A stretch of DNA of 64,000 nucleotides, taken from contig JAHHHI010000082.1 in assembly GCA_019359435.1 (NCBI GenBank), forward strand, positions 19,139-83,138. Reading direction: 5' to 3'. This document shows positions 1 to 8,825 of the stretch, piece by piece. How positions within the stretch are numbered: the stretch's first letter is position 1; each line of letters opens with the position of its first letter. The notes under the pieces were generated by a model. The model saw nothing but the letters and a program-made list of their open reading frames with translations, ran no database searches and was not told the DNA's origin. Origin of the DNA: Kaiparowitsia implicata GSE-PSE-MK54-09C (lineage in GTDB: Bacteria > Cyanobacteriota > Cyanobacteriia > Elainellales > Elainellaceae). A program made the translations under genes and the position numbers.

Positions 1-56
1 CTTAAGGGCATTATCAAGGAAGTGATTAAGCCGCGAGAATTTATTAAGCATCGGGT

Positions 57-335
57 GTGGTCGCGGAAGTATTGGCGCAGCAACTTCCGCCGGTTGTTTG
101 CCCCGAGCTATTGGACGCTCGTATACGGGACAGATTTTCCCTGCCCTCGCTGCTCCAACTGGAAAAAACTGCCCGACATGATTCAATCCATCAATCCAGT
201 AGTGAAGGCAAAAGAAATTCAAATCTTCTGGAGAACCTATCAGATAGGCCTGCAGCAGCGGATTCGGCTGGTGACTCTGTCTACGTTCTTTCCAGATGCA
301 GAGCCGTAAGGGGGGTTGCTCTAAACTTGCAGTAA
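57..335 (+). CDS. uncertain short ORF at left edge
   Basis: This GTG-started frame of 92 codons has a fairly protein-like first half, rich in Leu, Ala and Pro, but no domain I recognise. A second frame (22-309) that is open through the left edge competes with it, and that one has an odd Trp/Arg/Phe-rich composition. No clear ribosome binding site precedes either frame. Either could be the remnant of a gene that begins outside the window. I regard coding as possible but unproven. Confidence 0.2.
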   Translation: MVAEVLAQQLPPVVCPELLDARIRDRFSLPSLLQLEKTARHDSIHQSSSEGKRNSNLLENLSDRPAAADSAGDSVYVLSRCRAVRGVALNLQ

Positions 336-373
336 CCTTAGTACCTCTACTCTGAAGTACCGCTACTCTGATC

Positions 374-480
374 AACGTTCGTCGGCAAATGCGCAAGACC
401 GTGCGGCTCTTAATGTGGGCGGCACGGTTTAGCCTTGTTTCGGCCTCGCAACGGGGGGCTGAAATAAGGCGATCGCACCT
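374..480 (-). repeat. palindromic repeat family B, copy 1
   Basis: This copy has the family B layout in reverse orientation. A short conserved end (AACGTTCGTCGGC) is followed by one hairpin (ACCGTGC...GCACGGT) and a second hairpin whose arms contain TTGTTTCGGCC and GGCTGAAATAAGGC. The same order of blocks, more perfectly paired, is found at 9730-9845 and 34098-34205. The copy is degenerate. Confidence 0.5.
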
Positions 481-491
481 CACATTCTGAT

Positions 492-538
492 CAAGAACGG
501 GGTTGAGCAGCCGATTCTGCTGCTCAGCCCCGTTCTTG
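492..538. terminator. long hairpin, terminator-like
   Basis: A 19-nt arm (492-510) pairs with 520-538 with a single G-T wobble around a 9-nt loop. The arms begin and end with CAAGAACGG and CCGTTCTTG. The run of T after it is short, so it may be a factor-independent terminator in either direction or a palindromic repeat. No confident gene ends just before it. Confidence 0.5.
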
Positions 539-862
539 TTGATGCCGCAGGGACCATGGCAGAGACAACGATGGTGGCGAAACCCCAAGGCGCTATCGCG
601 GCACGAGATAAAAAACTCTGACATAATAATTAATCTTGGGTTTCATCGAATCGGTTTGCACGATTGCAACTCTGTCGATTGAGGCCGATGGGGGTTGATT
701 GGAGCATTTCTCTAGTTAGGGAATTTGTGCTTCGGCGTGGTTTTTCCCGGTGTGAAATGCTATCTCTATCGCCATGGCGATTGCCGTGGCGGTTGCTGTG
801 CGGCGCTTCGCTGGGTCACAGCGAGGTAAGTTCGGGGATGATGTCATTGTTGAGGGGCTTGG
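539..862. other. intergenic region before bioD
   Basis: I see no gene here. It contains ATATAAT-like AT-rich sequence around 613-640 and a GC-rich stretch with several CGCCATGGCGATTGC-type palindromic words near 768-800. A promoter for bioD is likely in this stretch but I cannot place it. Confidence 0.4.
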
Positions 863-1558
863 TTGAATACGTTATTGATTGCAGGGACGGATGTAGCAGT
901 TGGCAAGACGGTGGTGACGTCTGCCCTAGCGGCCTATTGGCAAACCTACGGTGCAGAGCGATCGCTCAGCATCTTTAAGCCTGTTCAAATTGGCGGGGGC
1001 GATCGCGATCACTACCTCCGGCTGTTTAACTTGCAGCAAACGCCCCAGGAGGTGGCTCCCCTTGTCTACAAAACGGCGATCGCTCCACCGTTGGCGGCTG
1101 CCCGCGAAGAAAGCCCAGTGCAGCTAGATTTGCTATGGCAGCAGTTTACAGCGTTGGCGCAGCGGAGTGACTGGCTGCTGGTAGAAGGGTTTGGTGGGTT
1201 AGGCTCACCGCTCACCGCTGAAACCACCTTTGCTGACCTCGCCTGGGATTGGCACTTGCCAACTATTCTTGTGGTGCCCGTGAGGCTAGGGGCGATTGGT
1301 CAGGCGATGGCTCACGTGGCGCTGGCGCGGCAGTCTCGCGTGCATCTGAAGGGAATTGTGCTCAACTGCCCCCAGCCCTGTTCTTTGCAAGAGGCTGAGG
1401 ACTGGGCACCCGCAACGTTGATTAAGTCGCTGACGGGGGTGCCGGTGCTGGGCTTGGTGCCTCACCTCAGTGACCCCACTCATGGGGTGCAGCTGGCACA
1501 GGTGGCGTCTGAGCTGGAGCTAGAGCGCATCATGCCGCTGGCGTTTCAGAATTCCTAA
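863..1558 (+). CDS. bioD: dethiobiotin synthetase
   Basis: The product makes dethiobiotin from 7,8-diaminopelargonate, CO2 and ATP in cytoplasmic biotin synthesis. The N terminus carries the family P-loop at residues 8-16 (GTDVAVGKT, usually GTDTGVGKT). The KPVQIGG stretch near residue 39 and the VEGFGGLGSPL stretch near 107 match the substrate-binding segments. At 231 residues the length is normal for the family. The start is TTG, because the P-loop begins only seven residues later and no in-frame ATG lies close upstream. No other bio gene is adjacent, which is common in cyanobacteria, where biotin genes are scattered. Confidence 0.9.
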   Translation: MNTLLIAGTDVAVGKTVVTSALAAYWQTYGAERSLSIFKPVQIGGGDRDHYLRLFNLQQTPQEVAPLVYKTAIAPPLAAAREESPVQLDLLWQQFTALAQRSDWLLVEGFGGLGSPLTAETTFADLAWDWHLPTILVVPVRLGAIGQAMAHVALARQSRVHLKGIVLNCPQPCSLQEAEDWAPATLIKSLTGVPVLGLVPHLSDPTHGVQLAQVASELELERIMPLAFQNS

Positions 1559-1666
1559 ACCTCCTAAATCATGAATTCTGGGAGAGAAGGGCGATCGCCC
1601 CTCTCCAGCAACAATCCATGCAGGTCGTAACGTAGCCCCACAACGTATTCTGATGAACGACGACTT

Positions 1667-1834
1667 ATGCCGCGATCCAAATCTGACCTGCCGCAAAAAA
1701 TTTGCCCTGTGTGCGATCGCCCCTTTACCTGGCGCAAGAAGTGGGCCGACTGTTGGGATGAGGTAAAGTATTGCTCTGAGCGGTGTCGCCGCCGTCGATC
1801 TCAGGCGTCTGAGGGGGCGCCAAACTCTTCTTGA
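1667..1834 (+). CDS. DUF2256 family zinc-ribbon protein
   Basis: This 55-residue gene is too short for ordinary gene callers. It carries the full signature of the DUF2256 family: CPVC, then [14 protein letters not shown], then VKYCSERCR. The four Cys residues (CxxC...CxxxC pattern) suggest a small zinc-binding domain followed by an Arg-rich tail (RCRRRRSQ). The family is known in cyanobacteria and other bacteria and its function is not established. It lies downstream of bioD in the same direction, separated by about 110 bp, so co-transcription is possible. Confidence 0.85.
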   Translation: MPRSKSDLPQKICPVCDRPFTWRKKWADCWDEVKYCSERCRRRRSQASEGAPNSS

Positions 1835-2008
1835 AGGGCTTGCCAAGGGTACGCTAGACCTGTCTGCTAGGACAAGGGGCAGCTCTAGGAGGCACGATTG
1901 GCAGTCAGCCCTAACAAGGGCGACTCTACAGAGCAATGGTTCAGATACCGCAATTAATCTATAGAGACCCTAAAATACGTATCGTCACCATCACTAACAG
2001 GATTCACT

Positions 2009-2998
2009 ATGCGACCGGGTCACATTCAGCCCAAACTGATTATTCACGGCGGTGCCGGAAGCTCACTACGGGGCAAGGGGGGCGAAGAGTCGGTGCGGCG
2101 ATCGCTCTTTCGCACATTGGAAGAAGTGTATGGCTTGCTCATTGCTGGAGCCAGCGCCGAAACTGCCGTCGTGCGGGGCTGTCAGCTCTTAGAGGATGAG
2201 CCGCGCTTTAACGCTGGCACCGGATCGGTTCTGCAGTCTGACGGGCAGATTCGCATGAGCGCCTCGCTGATGAGCGGCAGTGAGCAGCGGTTTAGCGGCG
2301 TCATTAACATTTCTCGGATCAAGAATCCCATTGATCTAGCCCTATATTTGCAAGATCAGAGCGATCGCATTTTGTCAGATCACGGTGCAGCAGAACTGGT
2401 GCGCGAGCTCAAGCTACCGCCCCACGATCCCCTCACCGAAATTCGACTGCAAGAGTGGATTCAAGAACGCCATGGCAACTTCCATCGGGAGATGGCGGGC
2501 GTGGTGGCAGAAAAAGAGCTGCTCACCGAAGCTGGGCGCGGCACCGTTGGCGTGGTCGCTTTAGACAATGAAGGCCGGATCGCCGCAGGCACCTCGACTG
2601 GGGGCAAGGGCTTCGAGCGGATTGGGCGCGTCAGCGATTCTGCGACGCCCGCAGGCAACTATGCCACCCACCATGCGGGCATTAGCTGCACGGGCATTGG
2701 CGAAGACATTTTGGACGAGTGCTTGGCCGCGCGCATTGTGGTGCGGGTGACAGATGGCATGGCGCTGCAAGACGCCTTTCAGCGCTCGTTTTTAGAATCT
2801 GAAACCAACCGTCGTGATTTGGGAGCCATTGGCATCGACCGCACAGGGGCGATCGCCTGGGGCAAAACCAGCGAAGTGCTGCTGGCGGCATACCATACGG
2901 GAGAGGCCATGCACGACACCCTCAGCTTAGAAGAGACGATGGTGACGGGCAGTCATCCATCAAGCCACGAACAGACAAACACGAAGAACGTTAGGTGA
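2009..2998 (+). CDS. iaaA: isoaspartyl peptidase / type 2 L-asparaginase
   Basis: An N-terminal nucleophile hydrolase that cleaves isoaspartyl dipeptides and asparagine. The precursor normally cuts itself before a Thr that becomes the nucleophile, and here the GRGTVGVVALD motif places that Thr at residue 179. The early LIIHGGAG motif (10-17) and the FNAGTGSVL segment (68-75) are characteristic. The full length is 329 residues, and the beta-chain continues with the GTSTGG substrate loop. The ispD gene starts 10 bp after its stop, so the two may share a transcript, although no functional link is known. Confidence 0.92.
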   Translation: MRPGHIQPKLIIHGGAGSSLRGKGGEESVRRSLFRTLEEVYGLLIAGASAETAVVRGCQLLEDEPRFNAGTGSVLQSDGQIRMSASLMSGSEQRFSGVINISRIKNPIDLALYLQDQSDRILSDHGAAELVRELKLPPHDPLTEIRLQEWIQERHGNFHREMAGVVAEKELLTEAGRGTVGVVALDNEGRIAAGTSTGGKGFERIGRVSDSATPAGNYATHHAGISCTGIGEDILDECLAARIVVRVTDGMALQDAFQRSFLESETNRRDLGAIGIDRTGAIAWGKTSEVLLAAYHTGEAMHDTLSLEETMVTGSHPSSHEQTNTKNVR

Positions 2999-3007
2999 GG
3001 AGATGCT

Positions 3008-3748
3008 GTGCATCTGTTGATCCCTGCGGCAGGGTCGGGTAGCCGCATGAAAGAGGAGTGGACGCGCCAAGGTAAGGTTCAGCGCAATAAGCTGTTCTTG
3101 CCACTGCTGGGGCAGCCGATTCTGGCTTGGACGCTGCTGGCCGCTCAGAGCGCGCCCACTATTGAGTGGATTGGCTTGATTGCCCAGCCTGACGATTGGC
3201 CTGACGTCAAAACGTTGCTGGCAACGCTAGCGCTTACGAAACCTGTGGCGTTTATTCCAGGGGGCGATACGCGGCAGGCCTCGGTTTATAACGGGCTGCG
3301 AGATTTGCCGTCTGGTGCTGCTCGGGTGCTCATTCATGACGGCGCGCGCTGTCTGGTCACACCCGATCTGCTCGATCGCTGTAGCGCTGCGCTTGACCAC
3401 TGCCAGGGGTTTGTGGCTGCAATTCCCGTAAAAGATACGATTAAGGTAGTCGCGCCGGAGTCTCAGGTGGTGCAGGCTACGCCTGACCGTCGCCAACTCT
3501 GGGCCGCACAAACGCCCCAAGGCTTTGATGTGGCAGCGCTGCGGCACTGCCATGACCAAGGTGTTCAGCAGCGGTGGAGTGTCACAGATGACGCGGCCCT
3601 GTTTGAGCAGGGCGGGCTGCCGGTAGAAATTGTGCCGGGGGAAGAGACAAATCTAAAGGTAACGACGCCGATGGATTTGGCGATCGCCCAATTTATACTG
3701 CACCAGCGCGGCCTTGATCCCCACCAGCTTGCTTTTTTTAAGACATGA
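3008..3748 (+). CDS. ispD: 2-C-methyl-D-erythritol 4-phosphate cytidylyltransferase
   Basis: The enzyme transfers CMP to MEP in the non-mevalonate isoprenoid pathway, which feeds carotenoids, phytol and quinones. The nucleotide-binding loop is at the N terminus (PAAGSGSRMK, about residues 6-15). HDGARCLV near residue 110, VKDTIK near 140 and AAQTPQGF near 162 match conserved family segments. The start is GTG, preceded by GAGGAG 8 bp upstream. The Gly-rich loop has a longer-than-usual insertion (EEWTRQGKVQ) before the NKLFLPL segment. The 246-residue length is otherwise normal. Confidence 0.93.
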   Translation: MHLLIPAAGSGSRMKEEWTRQGKVQRNKLFLPLLGQPILAWTLLAAQSAPTIEWIGLIAQPDDWPDVKTLLATLALTKPVAFIPGGDTRQASVYNGLRDLPSGAARVLIHDGARCLVTPDLLDRCSAALDHCQGFVAAIPVKDTIKVVAPESQVVQATPDRRQLWAAQTPQGFDVAALRHCHDQGVQQRWSVTDDAALFEQGGLPVEIVPGEETNLKVTTPMDLAIAQFILHQRGLDPHQLAFFKT

Positions 3749-3758
3749 TCCAGCGATG

Positions 3759-4841
3759 TTAGTCGGCTAGACCCAACCCCAGCAGCAGCAGCAGGTTGAG
3801 ATAGAACAGAGTCACGCCCACTACTAAGCCGCCATTAAGCCCAGTAACCAGCTTGCCCAATGACTGCGGACGCCACCAAGCGATCGCCGCGATCGCCAAC
3901 CCCAGCAAAACGGGAATGGCCTGGAGCAACGCCACGGGAATCGGCAAGCGCACAATTTGGTACATCAACAGGGCAAATACAATTAGACCGATGCTAAGCC
4001 CGCTGTTTAACCCAATCATGATGCGGCTAAGGCGATCGCTCCCTCGTTCTGTTAACTGCTGAGCCCCCCGCATCAACAGGACTGCCGCCAGCCAGCCAAG
4101 GCCTGCGGCCAACCCGATCGACAGCACCAGCAGCACAACAAGGCCAATTCCGGGAAAGTCAGCCATCAGAGATTCAACCATGGGCGGAATAGCTAGGGTA
4201 GAAAGCGCTCGAGCGCCTTTAGTCCACAGCCCCGCAAAGGCGATGGCAAAGCCTGTGATGCTCGTCGTCACGGCAGCCAGTTCCAAAATCTCCCAGTCTG
4301 CACTCGTCCACACTAGCAGGGCGATCGCCAGCCCTAGCAGCAAGATGATGCCATTCGTCAGCCGAAACCACTGGGGTTCGGTAAATTGAGCCGCTCGATA
4401 GCGTCGCCGCAGCCCCCGAAAGTCTGAGTCACTCCACCCCAGGGTGTCATCAATTTGGGCAATGGGCAGAGAGCCCGTTGCAAAGTCATACCTCACGCTG
4501 CAAGGCACGGTATTGCCGCTATAGGTTGCAATGCAGGTGACATCGGTAGCAAAGGTTTCTCGCCGGGCATCTGGATATTGGACGGTGATCCTCAACGGTT
4601 GTCCTTGCAGTGTGGCCTGGCAGCGATCCTCTGTCTCCGTTAACGTGCAGCGAAACGCCTGTCCGGGGATCGCCACTCCATCCGGCCTTTGGTGAATGTA
4701 GGCGCGGGCAATGCCGCCCTCTAGCATCGCCGGGGCAACTGTCAGCATCATGACCAACACCCCTACTGATAGGGCGATCGCCAGCCCTAACATCGCTCTC
4801 GAACCAAATCGCAGCCGTCGCATCATGGTCACCATCTCCAA
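3759..4841 (-). CDS. cyanobacterial multi-pass membrane protein, unknown function
   Basis: I do not recognise this 360-residue protein. A hydrophobic segment near residues 16-38 looks like a signal anchor. A soluble part of about 120 residues follows, with four Cys (in FRCTLT, DRCQA, VTCIA and VPCSV) that could form two disulfides if it faces the lumen or periplasm. The C-terminal half has about six hydrophobic segments in closely spaced pairs. An ATG at codon 6 or 7 is a possible alternative start. It is convergent with ispD, and the two stop codons lie about 10 bp apart, so they may share a terminator region. Confidence 0.6.
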   Translation of the reverse strand: MEMVTMMRRLRFGSRAMLGLAIALSVGVLVMMLTVAPAMLEGGIARAYIHQRPDGVAIPGQAFRCTLTETEDRCQATLQGQPLRITVQYPDARRETFATDVTCIATYSGNTVPCSVRYDFATGSLPIAQIDDTLGWSDSDFRGLRRRYRAAQFTEPQWFRLTNGIILLLGLAIALLVWTSADWEILELAAVTTSITGFAIAFAGLWTKGARALSTLAIPPMVESLMADFPGIGLVVLLVLSIGLAAGLGWLAAVLLMRGAQQLTERGSDRLSRIMIGLNSGLSIGLIVFALLMYQIVRLPIPVALLQAIPVLLGLAIAAIAWWRPQSLGKLVTGLNGGLVVGVTLFYLNLLLLLGLGLAD

Positions 4842-5103
4842 CCGTGCGTTGTCTTATTGATTCCGCACTGCCGCAAACTGTTCCGTATAAACTTTGTAGG
4901 TCAAATTAAGCAGCGCAGCATTTCGCCGTAGGATATGGGAGATAGGCGGCTGTCTCAATGCACTCCATTGATGCCAGACCCTCGCCCTAATTTATGCCCT
5001 GTCAGTGATATAGAACCCCTGTGATTCAAGGGTTTTGCACTATCTAATGGGTGTAGCTTTGGGGCCAACTGATCAACAGCTATCTACGAAACGGGAGACG
5101 GGA

Positions 5104-6045
5104 ATGCGAGTGCTCGTAATGGGTGGAACCCGGTTTATTGGTGTAAACCTAACCCGGCTTTTGGTACAGCAGGGTCACGAGGTGGTGCTGTTTAACCGGG
5201 GCAACCGTCCGGCTCCGGTTGAAGGGGTGCAAACCATTGTGGGCGATCGCACCGATCCGCTCTTGCTCACCGATAAGCTCTCCCATGAATCCTTCGATGC
5301 CGTATTCGACAACAACGGGCGCGAGCTGAAGGACACTCAGCCCTTAGCTGAAATTTTTAAGGCTCGGGTGCAGCATTTCGTCTACGTGAGTTCTGCCGGG
5401 GTCTATCTCAAATCGGATCAGATGCCTCACCGTGAGGGTGATGCGGTTGATCCCAATAGCCGCCACCGGGGCAAGCACGAGACTGAAGCCTACCTGGCCG
5501 AGGCAGGCATCCCCTTTACGTCGGTGCGTCCGGTCTACATCTATGGCCCGCAAAATTACAACGACCTAGAAGCCTGGTTCTTTGATCGGATTGTGCGCGA
5601 TCGCCCTATCCCTATTCCCGGCAACGGGCAGCACATCACCCAACTGGGCCACTGCCATGATCTGGCGATGGCGATGGCCGCCGTGTTAGGCAACGACAGC
5701 GCCATCGGCAAAATCTACAACATCTCGGGCGATCGCTTTGTCACCTTTGATGGGGTGGCACGGGCCTGTGCGATCGCCGCTGGCAAATCTCTTAGCGATC
5801 TCCGCATCCTCCACTACGATCCCAGCGCGTTCGACTTTGGCAAGCGCAAAGCTTTTCCGCTGCGGATGCAGCATTTCTTTGCCGACTGCCACGCCGCCAC
5901 CGCCGATCTCGGCTGGCAGCCTCAGTACGATCTAGTCGCGGGTCTCACCGACTCCTTCACGCAAGACTATCTCGCCTCAGGTCGCGATAAAGCCGAGATC
6001 GATTTTTCTGTGGATGAGATGGTGTTGGAGAAGGTCAAGAGTTAG
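5104..6045 (+). CDS. CSP41-like NAD-dependent epimerase/dehydratase family protein
   Basis: A short-chain dehydrogenase-like protein of the extended atypical type, resembling chloroplast CSP41, an RNA-binding protein of plastids, and its cyanobacterial relatives. The dinucleotide fold opens with MGGTRFIG at residues 5-12, and a YVSSAGVY segment lies near the usual active site. The YxxxK catalytic pair looks altered, as is typical for the CSP41 branch (RGKHETEAYLAEAGI). I chose the ATG at 5104 over the upstream frame start at 5035 because GGGAGACGGGA sits just before it and homology begins there. Enzymatic activity is uncertain. Confidence 0.75.
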   Translation: MRVLVMGGTRFIGVNLTRLLVQQGHEVVLFNRGNRPAPVEGVQTIVGDRTDPLLLTDKLSHESFDAVFDNNGRELKDTQPLAEIFKARVQHFVYVSSAGVYLKSDQMPHREGDAVDPNSRHRGKHETEAYLAEAGIPFTSVRPVYIYGPQNYNDLEAWFFDRIVRDRPIPIPGNGQHITQLGHCHDLAMAMAAVLGNDSAIGKIYNISGDRFVTFDGVARACAIAAGKSLSDLRILHYDPSAFDFGKRKAFPLRMQHFFADCHAATADLGWQPQYDLVAGLTDSFTQDYLASGRDKAEIDFSVDEMVLEKVKS

Positions 6046-6207
6046 GTCTTGGGTGCAGGGTATTGTAGCGTGAGCCCGAGACTTCTCCGCAGCATTAACC
6101 CTTAAGCCCACACATTTTGCGTTAATCTTAGAGATTTGGTGGCAGATTGCGCCACATGTAGCGAAAGGGTGTGGAATAATGGATGAGCGGTTTTTCCCAG
6201 GCTCTCC

Positions 6208-7284
6208 ATGGTTCCACCAGTAGCAGCAGTGACAGCAACGCCCTATGCGCCCTTTACGACCGATGTCTTGAATGGTGCGACAGAAGCAGAGCTAACGTTT
6301 CAGTTGCCGAGTCCAGATGATCAGGGCATTTCAGATTACGACTTTGCCCAGATGATCGAGTCGGCATGGCAGGTGTGCGATCGCTTTGATTTGCAGACCG
6401 ATATCTGGCGGGGACGCATTTTGAGAACAGTGCGCGATCGCGAAAAAGTAGGCGGCGATGGGAGCGGGCGCGGCTTCCTTAAATGGTTGCAAGATCAGGA
6501 GATCAGCAAGAGCCAAGCCTATGCACTGATTGAGCTAGCAGAAAGCGCCGACACGCTGCTCGACAGCGGCATGCTAGAGCCGCAAGACGTCAACCAGTTC
6601 AGCAAGCGAGCCTTTGTTGAAACAGCGCAATCGTCTCCAGAGGTGCAGCAAATGGTAGGAGATGCTGCCAAGAAGGGCGATCGCATCACTCGCCGCGAAG
6701 TGCGCCAACTCTCTGATGAGTGGACGGCCATCACCTCAGATTTACTCCCCGAAGAAATTAAAGAAAAAGCCGCCAACAACCTCATCCCTACCCGCTACAT
6801 TGCGCCTCTAGTGCGCGAGATGGAAAAGCTGCCAGAAGTGCATCAGCAGCAAATTCATCAAGAAGTAACCCTAAATCCCGATGTGGATACTGTAAAGCAG
6901 GCCACATCTGAGGCTCGGTTTTTGGCAAAATACCTCAGCGCCGCGACTCAGGTGCAGGCGCTTAACCGAGACGGCATGAATCTGGAACTGGCCCTAGAAG
7001 AAGCACTGCGGATTGGATGCCTCAGCCCCACCGCAGAACTGGTAAACAACGCCGCCCAACTCGAGCAAACCATCGCTCGGCTCTACGGCACTTGGAAGAA
7101 GCTCAACAGCCTAGCCGAGCGCGTGTATCTCGACAGTGGATCTAGCACACCCAACTTGCGATCGCTCCTCGCTTACCTCAGCCCCCTATCTGGCGACACC
7201 CTCGAAATTCAACTCGGCGACCCCGACAGCCCCCTCTCTCGCACCATTCGCCTGCGAATCTTACCTGAAGAGGGAGAGGAGTAA
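6208..7284 (+). CDS. conserved cyanobacterial hypothetical protein
   Basis: A soluble, mostly helical protein of 358 residues. The region around residues 90-115 (GRGFLKWLQDQE, then SKSQAYALIELAESADTLL) resembles a helix-turn-helix of the kind found in ParB and DUF3102-like proteins, so DNA binding is possible, but this is inference. The C terminus (about 325-355) ends in a short beta-rich piece. Family members appear to be restricted to cyanobacteria, but I cannot name a function. It stands alone between a divergent and a convergent neighbour. Confidence 0.6.
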   Translation: MVPPVAAVTATPYAPFTTDVLNGATEAELTFQLPSPDDQGISDYDFAQMIESAWQVCDRFDLQTDIWRGRILRTVRDREKVGGDGSGRGFLKWLQDQEISKSQAYALIELAESADTLLDSGMLEPQDVNQFSKRAFVETAQSSPEVQQMVGDAAKKGDRITRREVRQLSDEWTAITSDLLPEEIKEKAANNLIPTRYIAPLVREMEKLPEVHQQQIHQEVTLNPDVDTVKQATSEARFLAKYLSAATQVQALNRDGMNLELALEEALRIGCLSPTAELVNNAAQLEQTIARLYGTWKKLNSLAERVYLDSGSSTPNLRSLLAYLSPLSGDTLEIQLGDPDSPLSRTIRLRILPEEGEE

Positions 7285-7410
7285 AAGAAGCAAAATTAGA
7301 GAGAGTAGGAGACTTCTGGCAAAGAATATTACACATCAACCAGCAGTTGTTCGCCTGGGGGTGAATAATCGACTGCCCCACGGTGGGGATGTTCTTTTTG
7401 AGAAGTCCTC

Positions 7411-8277
7411 TCAATTCTTAATCCCTGTAGCGGCAATGCCACGAATGAACTGCCGCTGCCCTAGCAAAAAGAGAAACACCACAGGCACCGTTGTAATCAC
7501 CACCGCTGCCATCATGCGCGACCAGTCATTCGTAAACTGCTCCTGAAATTCCGCAAGGGCAAGCTGCACAGTCTGGAGTTCTGGACGAGTGGTAAACACA
7601 AGCGGCTTAAACAGGTCATTCCACTCGCCAATAAACGTAAACAAAAACAGCGTCACCATAGCGGGGCGCGCTAGGGGCAGCATAATGCGCCAGAGGGTTT
7701 GCAGACGGGTGGCCCCATCCAGCGCTGCCGCCTCTTCCAGTTCTACAGGAATCGTCTGAAAAAATTGACGCATCAAGAAAATGCCAAACCCATTGACCGC
7801 CGTAGGCAAAATCAGCGCACCATACGTGTTAATTAAGTGCCCCCAGCGCAGCACGATAAAAATGGGAATGACCAAAAGCTGAAAGGGAATCACCAGCGTC
7901 GCTAACACGATCAGCAAGACAGCTTGGCGACCCCGAAACTTAAGTCGCGCCAGCGCATAGCCTGCGAGCGCTGAGGTGATAATTTGCAGGGCAGTCACCG
8001 CCAATGCGACGAGGGTGGAATTGGCAAACGCCAGCAGAAAATTGCCCTGCTGCCAAGCGGTTCGGTAGTTGTCAAACGTCCACCGAGCGGTAGCGGTAGC
8101 GGGGGCACTAGCAGGGCTGAGGGAGGTGAGCACCACAACGCCCAGCGGCGACAGCACCAGCAGCGCGCCTACGAGCAGCAGCCCAGCATTCAGCCAGGAT
8201 AGGCTAGCGCGATTAGCCCACGGTGAAGCCGTCACGGGAGAAGGTATGCGGATTGTTGGTTCGTCAAGACTGGCCAT
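7411..8277 (-). CDS. carbohydrate ABC transporter permease (MalG/UgpE type)
   Basis: An inner-membrane permease subunit of the sugar or glycerol-3-phosphate importer class. It has six predicted membrane segments, and the EAA loop that docks to the ATPase is visible (EEAAALDGATRLQTLWRIM, about residues 190-208). The 288-residue length is normal. The partner genes expected beside it (MalF-type permease, binding protein, ATPase) are absent from this window, so it is an orphan, as often happens in cyanobacteria. Its start lies only about 22 bp from a 13-bp tandem repeat that would form the 5' leader. The substrate cannot be told from the sequence. Confidence 0.85.
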   Translation of the reverse strand: MASLDEPTIRIPSPVTASPWANRASLSWLNAGLLLVGALLVLSPLGVVVLTSLSPASAPATATARWTFDNYRTAWQQGNFLLAFANSTLVALAVTALQIITSALAGYALARLKFRGRQAVLLIVLATLVIPFQLLVIPIFIVLRWGHLINTYGALILPTAVNGFGIFLMRQFFQTIPVELEEAAALDGATRLQTLWRIMLPLARPAMVTLFLFTFIGEWNDLFKPLVFTTRPELQTVQLALAEFQEQFTNDWSRMMAAVVITTVPVVFLFLLGQRQFIRGIAATGIKN

Positions 8278-8299
8278 AAAACTAAGTTAGCGTCGTCCG

Positions 8300-8390
8300 T
8301 TGCTTGGGAGGGTTGCTTGGGAGGGTTGCTTGGGAGGGTTGCTTGGGAGGGTTGCTTGGGAGGGTTGCTTGGGAGGGTTGCTCGGGAAGC
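8300..8390. repeat. 13-bp tandem repeat, about seven units
   Basis: The unit TTGCTTGGGAGGG occurs six times in perfect register from 8300, then once degenerate (TTGCTCGGGAAGC). On the plus strand each junction holds pairs of G3 runs, so two adjacent units supply four runs and could form a G-quadruplex. It lies just upstream of the minus-strand permease gene, whose leader RNA would carry the C-rich strand. Confidence 0.9.
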
Positions 8391-8825
8391 GCCAATGGGC
8401 GGGGTGCCAGTTGTCCCTACTAATTCCGTCCGCCCCAATGTTGTGAATGTTGTGAAATGGTTTTTTCCACTCTTTTGCAAAATCTGCATTTCTTCAAAGT
8501 TGTCTCGTAGGCTTCCGAAACCCACGACTGTTGCCCACTATGGCCCTCTATCGACTACTTCGTCTGGCAGAGATGCTTAGAGTAGCAACAGAGCAGCAGC
8601 CTAATACTTGTTTTTCTAAAACCATGCCTCTTAGTAGAGTGCAGTAAGGTATAGACTGAGTATATTTGTTAAGCAGTCCTAATCCTAACCTGCCTGTATT
8701 CGCTGGCTGGCACGATCTGCCTATCAGGGGCTATGTCCCTAGGTTGGGAACAGCATTGCACCCATATCGGGGCCATTCTTGGTGCTCGATTTTGACATTG
8801 ATCCGACTTAGGAGATTGCAGCATT
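8391..8825. other. intergenic region between permease and ado
   Basis: I see no gene. The stretch must hold the promoters of both divergent neighbours. A Shine-Dalgarno-like TTAGGAG lies about 13 bp before the ado ATG. A short direct repeat (AATGTTGTG, near 8437-8453) is present. Confidence 0.5.

Noticed and set aside
8300..8390. tandem repeat considered as a CRISPR array
   Set aside because: The units are directly adjacent and have no spacers.
8232..8525. 97-codon minus-strand frame with a Pro/Gln/Ser repeat
   Set aside because: It is the 13-bp tandem repeat read in three frames and overlaps the start of the permease gene in another frame.
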